Assembly (NCBI GenBank): GCA_015660645.1
Contig: DQKS01000042.1
Coordinates: forward strand, 1-56,974
Length of the DNA: 56,974 nt
From: Gammaproteobacteria bacterium
GTDB taxonomy: Bacteria; Pseudomonadota; Gammaproteobacteria; Magnimaribacterales; Magnimaribacteraceae
Direction of reading: 5' to 3'
This document shows positions 51,561 to 56,974 of this stretch, piece by piece. Within the stretch, counting starts at the first letter, position 1. Each line of letters starts with the position of its first letter. The notes beneath the pieces are model-generated. The model was not told the DNA's origin, ran no database searches, and was given only the letters and a program-made list of their open reading frames with translations. The translations under genes were made by a program, and so were the position numbers.

Positions 51561-52478
51561 ATGGATTCTTTTCATGTTGTTACCTTTTATGAGATTACCT
51601 ATATTGATAATTTCAAAAGGCTTGGCAGGGAAATAGAAAGGATAGGTACTAAAGAGAAGCTTTCAGGAACATTTTTTTCTACGCCTCAAGGGGTCAATGC
51701 CACTCTTTCTGGTTCTTTATTAGGTTTAGAAAAAGTAATTCATCTATTAAATTCTTATGATCTAAATATAGAACCAACATGGTCTGTAGCAAAAAAAACT
51801 CCATTCAAAAGATTGAAGGTAAAATTAAAAGAAAAATTATTACCGCTTGATGGAGATTTTGATCCAGTTAAAAGAAGAGGTGAGCACGTTAAACCTTCTC
51901 ACTGGAATAAATTAATTGTCGATCCAGATACTTTAATCATTGATGTTAGAAATAATTACGAGACTGATATTGGTACTTTTAAGAATTCAATTGTTCCAGA
52001 AATGGATAATTTTATTGATTTCCCTGATTATGTTGAAAAAAATCTAGAAGTTTCAAAAAATAAAAAGATAGCGATGTTCTGCACCGGAGGAATACGTTGT
52101 GAAATTGCCTCTTCTTATCTAATGAGTAAAGGCTTTCCAGAGGTTTACCAGTTAGAAGGAGGGGTCTTAAACTATTTAGATTCAATTGATTTAAAAGATC
52201 AGCTTTGGGAAGGTGAGTGTTTCGTTTTTGATGAAAGGGTTTCTGTTAATAAAGCCTTAGAAGTAGGTAATTTTATTCAGTGTTTTGGCTGCAGAAGACC
52301 TTTAACTCCTGATGAAATAGAATCTGAGTTTTATAAAAAAGGAGTATCTTGTAGGTTTTGCTATGAGGAATCTAGTGATTCAGATAAGGAAAGGTTTGCT
52401 CAACGGCAGAAACAGATAGAATTAGCCGAACAAAGAGGTCACCAACACATGGGAGTATCTGCTAAACAAACTAAATGA
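51561..52478 (+). CDS. trhO: tRNA uridine(34) hydroxylase TrhO (YceA, rhodanese domain)
   Basis: ATG 51561 (305 residues, AGGA nine bases upstream) is taken over the upstream start inside bolA. The N-terminal YceA domain (VVTFYEITYIDN) is followed by a rhodanese domain whose loop MFCTGGIRCE has Cys174 and Cys180. The C-terminal QCFGCRRPL and CRFCYEE bind zinc or form disulfides. TrhO hydroxylates uridine 34 of certain tRNAs with oxygen, on the way to 5-methoxyuridine/cmo5U. It overlaps the MMPL gene by 4 bases. Confidence 0.92.
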   Translation: MDSFHVVTFYEITYIDNFKRLGREIERIGTKEKLSGTFFSTPQGVNATLSGSLLGLEKVIHLLNSYDLNIEPTWSVAKKTPFKRLKVKLKEKLLPLDGDFDPVKRRGEHVKPSHWNKLIVDPDTLIIDVRNNYETDIGTFKNSIVPEMDNFIDFPDYVEKNLEVSKNKKIAMFCTGGIRCEIASSYLMSKGFPEVYQLEGGVLNYLDSIDLKDQLWEGECFVFDERVSVNKALEVGNFIQCFGCRRPLTPDEIESEFYKKGVSCRFCYEESSDSDKERFAQRQKQIELAEQRGHQHMGVSAKQTK

Positions 52479-54952
52479 ACAAATCAAATTTCTTTTCTAA
52501 AAAATATGCAAGACTTGTTTCTTCTTATCCTGTTCAGGTGCTTCTAGTTATTTTTGCCCTTTTAGTTTTTTCAATGTTTAGTCTATCTAATTTTAAATTA
52601 GATGCTTCATCAGACTCTCTAGTTCTAGAAGGGGATGATGACCTTAAATACTATAGACAAATTAATTCAGATTATGCTTCTTCAGATTTTTTAGTGGTTC
52701 TATTTAAACCGAACGAAGAATTATTCTCAAAGCAAGTAATTTCTGTTGTGAGATCATTATCGGATAGCCTTGAAGACATCAATGGCGTTTCTTCAGTTTT
52801 GAGCTATTTGGATGCCCCTCTTCTTTTTAGTCCCAAGATGTCTTTAACAGAATTAGCTGATAACCTTAGAACAATAGAAGATGATTCAATTGATTTAGCT
52901 TTAGCAAAAGAAGAATTCAAATCAAGCGCTTTATACTCTGAGTTACTTTCTAGTAAAGACGCGAAGATTACTGCCTTACAAGTAAGTTTGGATGCCACTC
53001 CTTTGTACGATGAAGCGGTAAAAGAACGTTATGAAATTATTAAGCTAATAGAAGAATCATCAGCTTCTGATTCAATACTTAATCAATCTCTTAAAGTCGT
53101 AAATAAAAAGATACAAGATTTAAGTGATCAGGAAACTATTAAAAGGGATAAATTAATAAGATCAGTTCGGTCTTTACTTGAAGACTATAAAAGCCAGGGT
53201 TCAATTTATCTTGGCGGTACTGCAATGATTGCTTCAGATATGATCAGTTTTATAGAAAGCGATCTCTTGTATTTTGGGTTAGGTGTCTTGACTATGTTTG
53301 TATTAACCTTGGGAATAGTTTTTAGAAAATTTAGATGGATTGCTTTACCTCTAGGTTGTAGTTTTCTTGTTGCTCTATTTACAGTAGGGTTTTTTGGATG
53401 GATGGACTGGCGAGTTACTGTTGTCTCTTCAAATTTTATATCTCTGCTATTAATAATCACTATTTCACTGACTATCCATTTAATTGTGCGATACCAAGAA
53501 CTAGCGTCTAAAGATAGTTTAATTACGCAAAGGGAATTAATTAAGAACACTGTCCAGCAAATGTTTAAACCATGCCTTTATACTGCTTTAACTACTATGA
53601 TTGCTTTTGCTTCTCTTGCAGTAAGTGATATTAAACCTGTTATAGATTTTGGAAAAATGATGGTTGCTGGCATCTTCTTTGCTTTTATATTTTCCTTCAC
53701 AATACTACCTTCAGTTATGGGAATGTTGGAAAGGACGCTCTCAGATGAGAAAGACTTTAGTAGAGGCATGACTCTATATTTTTCTAGTTTTACAGAAAAT
53801 AATGGCAAAAGTATTTTTATAATAACTGCTCTTTTAGTGGCTATAGCATTTACAGGAATATCAAAATTAACAGTGGAAAATCGATTCATAGATTATTTTA
53901 AAACCTCAACTGAAATATACAAAGGAATGGAAATATTGGACACACAATTAGGTGGAACATCGCCTCTCGATATAATTTTAGAAGCGCCAATTAGTTTCTC
54001 TAATGAAGAGCAAGAAGAGGAATTTGATGATTTTAGTTTTGAAGATTCTTCTTCTAACGGTTATTGGTGGAATACCATATCAATTAATAGGTTAGAGGGA
54101 GTGCATGATTACTTAAATGAACTTCCTGAGATAGGCAAAGTTTTATCGGTGGCGAGTGGCATCAAAGTAGCAGAAGAGCTTAATGATGGAGAGCCTCTGT
54201 CTGAATTAGATTTAGCTTTGGTTAAGAATATGCTCCCAGAAGACATTAAAAAAACTCTTTTAAGTTCGTACATTAGTGAAGATGAGAATCAAGTTAGAAT
54301 CTCAGCAAGGGTTTTAGAGTCAACCGAAGGACTAAATAGAAATGAGCTGCTAGAAAATATTAGTACTGCTTTGGAAGATAAGTTCAATTTTAAAGAAGAT
54401 GAATATCGTTTAACTGGGTTAGCCGTTTTGTATAACAATATGCTTCAGAGTCTTTTTAGTTCACTAATAGGCACTTTGGGAATAGTTTTTGGCGTTATAT
54501 CTTTAATGTTTTTAATGCTGTTTAGATCTTTTTCTTTAACAGCTATAGGAATGGTGCCAAACGTATTGGCTGCAGGAGTGGTTCTTGGCTCAATGGGGTG
54601 GTTATCTATTCCTCTTGATATTATGACCATAACAGTTGCTGCTATAAGTGTTGGTATGGCCGTTGACAATACAATTCATTATATCTTTAGATTTAAATCA
54701 GAATTTGAGGCGACCGGTAACTATGGTCAGTCTATGTTAAATAGTCACAGGACAATTGGAAGGGCTATGTTCTATACTTCTATGACTATTATTTTAGGTT
54801 TTATGGTTTTTATGACCTCTAATTTTATTCCAAGTGTTTATTTTGGATTCTTTGTATCTATCGCTATGATTATGGCATTGCTGGGGGCACTTACACTTCT
54901 ACCTCAATTACTGTTAACCTTTAAGCCTTTTGGAAAAGAGGAAAATTATTAG
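52475..54952 (+). CDS. RND/MMPL family transporter
   Basis: The protein has 825 residues. A first helix at 18-38 is followed by a periplasmic domain to about 255 with coiled segments. Five to six helices follow, ending near 420 (ITISLTIHLIVRYQELASKD is typical). A helix at about 445-465, a second periplasmic domain and a last block of five helices at 655-815 with AISVGMAVDNTIHYIFRFK complete the two-fold RND plan. The D-N-T-IH in helix 10 carries the proton-relay residue. The closest class is hydrophobe/lipid exporters (MMPL, HpnN-like). It overlaps trhO by 4 bases and is followed by the CoA transferase 10 bases later. Confidence 0.88.
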   Translation: MNKSNFFSKKYARLVSSYPVQVLLVIFALLVFSMFSLSNFKLDASSDSLVLEGDDDLKYYRQINSDYASSDFLVVLFKPNEELFSKQVISVVRSLSDSLEDINGVSSVLSYLDAPLLFSPKMSLTELADNLRTIEDDSIDLALAKEEFKSSALYSELLSSKDAKITALQVSLDATPLYDEAVKERYEIIKLIEESSASDSILNQSLKVVNKKIQDLSDQETIKRDKLIRSVRSLLEDYKSQGSIYLGGTAMIASDMISFIESDLLYFGLGVLTMFVLTLGIVFRKFRWIALPLGCSFLVALFTVGFFGWMDWRVTVVSSNFISLLLIITISLTIHLIVRYQELASKDSLITQRELIKNTVQQMFKPCLYTALTTMIAFASLAVSDIKPVIDFGKMMVAGIFFAFIFSFTILPSVMGMLERTLSDEKDFSRGMTLYFSSFTENNGKSIFIITALLVAIAFTGISKLTVENRFIDYFKTSTEIYKGMEILDTQLGGTSPLDIILEAPISFSNEEQEEEFDDFSFEDSSSNGYWWNTISINRLEGVHDYLNELPEIGKVLSVASGIKVAEELNDGEPLSELDLALVKNMLPEDIKKTLLSSYISEDENQVRISARVLESTEGLNRNELLENISTALEDKFNFKEDEYRLTGLAVLYNNMLQSLFSSLIGTLGIVFGVISLMFLMLFRSFSLTAIGMVPNVLAAGVVLGSMGWLSIPLDIMTITVAAISVGMAVDNTIHYIFRFKSEFEATGNYGQSMLNSHRTIGRAMFYTSMTIILGFMVFMTSNFIPSVYFGFFVSIAMIMALLGALTLLPQLLLTFKPFGKEENY

Positions 54953-54961
54953 GAGATTCAT

Positions 54962-56092
54962 ATGGGACCTTTAAAGGGATTAAAAATAATAGAAATGGCT
55001 GGAATAGGGCCAGGACCATTTTGTGGAATGGTTTTAGCAGATTTAGGCGCAGAGGTTATCCGCGTTGATAGAGTATCTGCCGCTGGTACAGGGTCAAGAC
55101 AAGAACCAGCTAATAGAGGAAAAAGATCAATAGCGGTTGATTTAAAGTCCCAAGAAGGGGTGGAAATTGTTTTGAAGCTTGTTGAAGACGCTGATGCTAT
55201 TTTTGAAGGTTTTAGACCGGGTGTTATGGAGAGATTGGGACTTGGACCAGATATCTGCTTAGAAAGAAATAAAAAAATAGTTTTCGGCCGTATGACGGGT
55301 TGGGGACAAGATGGACCTTTAGCCGATGCAGCGGGACATGATATTAATTACATATCTTTATCTGGTGCCTTGGCTGCGATAGGACGACCAGATTCTCCAC
55401 CTGTTCCACCTCTTAATTTAATAGGAGACTTTGGCGGAGGAGGCATGCTTCTTGCTTTAGGATTGGTTTCAGCTCTGTTTGAAGCTAGAGGCTCTGGAGA
55501 AGGTCAAGTTGTTGATGCCGCCATGACTGATGGTTCAGCTTTACTGATGACCATGATTTATTCCATGAAAGGTTCTGGCTTTTGGCAAGATTCTACGGGA
55601 TCTAATCTTTTAGATGGAGGCGCTCACTTTTATGACACTTATGAATGTAAAGATGGAAAATTTATTTCTATAGGTTCTATTGAACCTCAGTTTTATAAGT
55701 TATTGAGAGAATTGGCTAGTTTAGAAGATTCAATTTATGACAATCAAATGTCTAGAGAAAATTGGCCTGATCTTAAAAAAGAGATTGCTAAAGTTTTCTT
55801 AAATAAAACTCGTGATGAATGGTGTGATCTGATGGAAGGAACGGATGTATGTTTTGCTCCTGTGTTATCAATGTGGGAGGCCCCTCAGCACCCACACAAT
55901 GTAGCAAGAAAAACATTTATTGAATTAGAAGGTTTGGATCAACCAGCTCCGGCTCCTCGGTTTTCTAAAACTGTTTCCGAGGTTAGATCTCCTCCTGCTT
56001 TAGCCGGAGAACATACTGATGAAATCTTAAACGAGATAGGTATTGATTCGGATCAAATTAAAATATTAAGAACTCAGGGTGGGGTTGCTTGA
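54962..56092 (+). CDS. CaiB/BaiF CoA-transferase family, alpha-methylacyl-CoA racemase-like
   Basis: The protein has 376 residues. The N-terminus LKGLKIIEMAGIGPGPFCGM is the class III CoA-transferase start. AGHDINYISLSGAL gives His126, GDFGGGG gives Asp156, and SIEPQF gives Glu240, which matches the His126/Asp156/Glu241 triad of the M. tuberculosis racemase MCR at nearly the same numbers. CaiB-type formyl/carnitine transferases have a catalytic Asp at another site. It therefore probably interconverts (2R)- and (2S)-methylacyl-CoA in branched-chain or sterol side-chain degradation. The GGAG ribosome site lies 4 bases before the ATG. Confidence 0.9.
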   Translation: MGPLKGLKIIEMAGIGPGPFCGMVLADLGAEVIRVDRVSAAGTGSRQEPANRGKRSIAVDLKSQEGVEIVLKLVEDADAIFEGFRPGVMERLGLGPDICLERNKKIVFGRMTGWGQDGPLADAAGHDINYISLSGALAAIGRPDSPPVPPLNLIGDFGGGGMLLALGLVSALFEARGSGEGQVVDAAMTDGSALLMTMIYSMKGSGFWQDSTGSNLLDGGAHFYDTYECKDGKFISIGSIEPQFYKLLRELASLEDSIYDNQMSRENWPDLKKEIAKVFLNKTRDEWCDLMEGTDVCFAPVLSMWEAPQHPHNVARKTFIELEGLDQPAPAPRFSKTVSEVRSPPALAGEHTDEILNEIGIDSDQIKILRTQGGVA

Positions 56093-56316
56093 GTCTTCTT
56101 GTTTTAGTTAAAAGTAATGACTGCCCACTTTGTGATGAAGCAAAAACTATGCTGAATTCTTTATCAAACAGTTTAGTTGAGTTTGAAGAACAAGATATTT
56201 ATTCAGTTAGAGAGTTACACACAAAATACTGGGATAAAATACCTGTACTATTAAAGAATAATCAAGAACTCTTATGGCCATTTAATGAAGAAGATATACA
56301 AAAATTTAATTCTTGA
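56089..56316 (+). CDS. Glutaredoxin-like (DUF836) small thioredoxin-fold protein
   Basis: The protein has 75 residues and starts at TTG in a TTGA overlap with the upstream stop. The first strand and helix are VLVKSNDCPLCDEAKTML with CPLC, the redox motif of the DUF836/YbbN-like small thioredoxins. EEQDIYSVREL and WDKIPVLLKNN (cis-proline IP) follow. It may be a thiol-disulfide reductase with unknown partner. Its end overlaps the convergent tatD gene by 11 bases. Confidence 0.85.
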   Translation: MSLLVLVKSNDCPLCDEAKTMLNSLSNSLVEFEEQDIYSVRELHTKYWDKIPVLLKNNQELLWPFNEEDIQKFNS

Positions 56317-56974
56317 GATTAAAAAAACCTATACTATTCATATAGATAGAAGATATTAATAATTCAAATTCTTCACTTCTACACTCGGCAATTTTCTTAG
56401 CTATATGAGGTAAAAATTTAGGTTCATTCTTAGATGAGTTTTTGATTCCCATGTCTCTTGGTAATAAGTAAGGTGCATCGCTTTCAATCATTAATCTGTT
56501 TAATGGAATAAGATTTACTAGCTTTTCTAAATGCTTTCCTCTTCGTTCATCACAGATCCATCCAGTGATGCCTATGTAAAAATCTAAATCTATGTACTCC
56601 AAAAGCTCTTCTTTTGATCCTGTAAAACAATGGACTATAGTTTTAGGTAATTTTTTTGATAGAGGTTTTAATATCTCCAGAAACCTTTTGTGGGCTTCTC
56701 TCTCATGTAAAAATAATGGCATTTGAATATCAATAGCTATTTCTAAATGTGCTTCAAAACTTTTTTCTTGTTCCAAAGGAGTAGAAAAATTTCTGTAAAA
56801 ATCCAAACCCGTTTCGCCAATTGATCTTACTTGCTCTTGTGCAAGCAGTTCTTTTATTTCTGAAAAGTAACTAGAGGTATAGTTTTTAGCCTGGTGAGGA
56901 TGTATTCCCGCTGTAGAAATAATTGAATCTGAATATTGGTTAGCTATAACAAGGGCTTTTTCACTTTCCAGTAG
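56306..56974 (-). CDS. tatD: TatD family metal-dependent DNase/hydrolase (5' end outside window)
   Basis: The frame stays open from 56306 to the right-hand window edge, so the gene starts beyond base 56974. The visible 222 residues show TAGIHPHQAK then VRSIGETGLDFYRN with the glutamate ligand, PLFLHEREAHKRF and IVHCFTGSKEE with the histidines, and IESDAPYLLPRD with the aspartate. This is the standard TatD/YcfH metal ligand set. TatD proteins act as 3'-5' exonucleases on DNA and RNA. The C-terminus is complete. The end overlaps the glutaredoxin-like gene, so the two are convergent. Confidence 0.92.
   Translation of the reverse strand, partial: LLESEKALVIANQYSDSIISTAGIHPHQAKNYTSSYFSEIKELLAQEQVRSIGETGLDFYRNFSTPLEQEKSFEAHLEIAIDIQMPLFLHEREAHKRFLEILKPLSKKLPKTIVHCFTGSKEELLEYIDLDFYIGITGWICDERRGKHLEKLVNLIPLNRLMIESDAPYLLPRDMGIKNSSKNEPKFLPHIAKKIAECRSEEFELLISSIYMNSIGFFNLKN

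Overview
This is a gene-dense, AT-rich stretch of a bacterial chromosome. The gene content points to a marine oligotrophic gammaproteobacterium, possibly of SAR86 type. The pointers are large TonB-dependent receptors with an EEVIVTAE-like TonB box, a ybbA/ybbP/tesA block as in Enterobacteria, yciB, bolA and trhO, and many catabolic SDR, amidohydrolase, CoA-transferase and GPH-symporter genes with very short spacers. The taxon is inferred from gene content only. I see no rRNA, tRNA, CRISPR, phage or insertion sequence, and no gap of 300 bases or more without a gene. The longest is 40337-40616, which holds a candidate structured RNA.

Layout. 1-3584 (+): the end of an acyl-CoA synthetase, two small genes, a methyltransferase, an alpha/beta hydrolase and a divergent shikimate-kinase-like protein. 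3561-9180: an M28 metallopeptidase with a large membrane part, a LOG protein, a SlyB-like lipoprotein, an L-2-hydroxyglutarate-oxidase-like flavoprotein and MarC. 9248-13407: two ACMSD-type amidohydrolases, one on each strand, the second leading a VOC/SDR/SRPBCC operon. This looks like a catabolic module for an unidentified aromatic or alicyclic compound. 13610-26262: a CPBP protease, two paralogous TonB-dependent receptors that each end in a strong terminator, and between them ybbP-ybbA, tesA, doxX, an AMP nucleosidase and yciB. 26411-30428: pyruvate kinase, a serine hydrolase and a nitrilase-family amidase.

30536-35270 is a tight seven-gene operon: three paralogous secreted proteins of unknown function, a small DUF6152-like secreted protein, a cytochrome c'-like protein, and two paralogous four-helix membrane proteins with an intramembrane histidine. 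It looks like an envelope redox or uptake system and is the best candidate here for something undescribed. It is followed by lpdA.

36964-50726 is carbohydrate-flavoured: three GPH-type sugar symporters, a Gfo/Idh/MocA-aldo/keto reductase fusion, a cupin, an alkyl-DHAP-synthase-like flavoprotein, an HD-domain protein with a PhnZ-like ligand pattern, a cytoplasmic GH3 glycosidase with a PA14 insert, an SDR, and a rhomboid protease between two of the symporters. Sugars or glycosides would enter intact by symport and be processed in the cytoplasm.

50702-56974: ogt, bolA, trhO, an MMPL/RND exporter, an alpha-methylacyl-CoA-racemase-like CoA transferase, a glutaredoxin-like protein, and tatD, which is cut by the window edge. 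Several genes have no Shine-Dalgarno and have a -10-like box within about 5-15 bases of the start, suggesting leaderless mRNAs.
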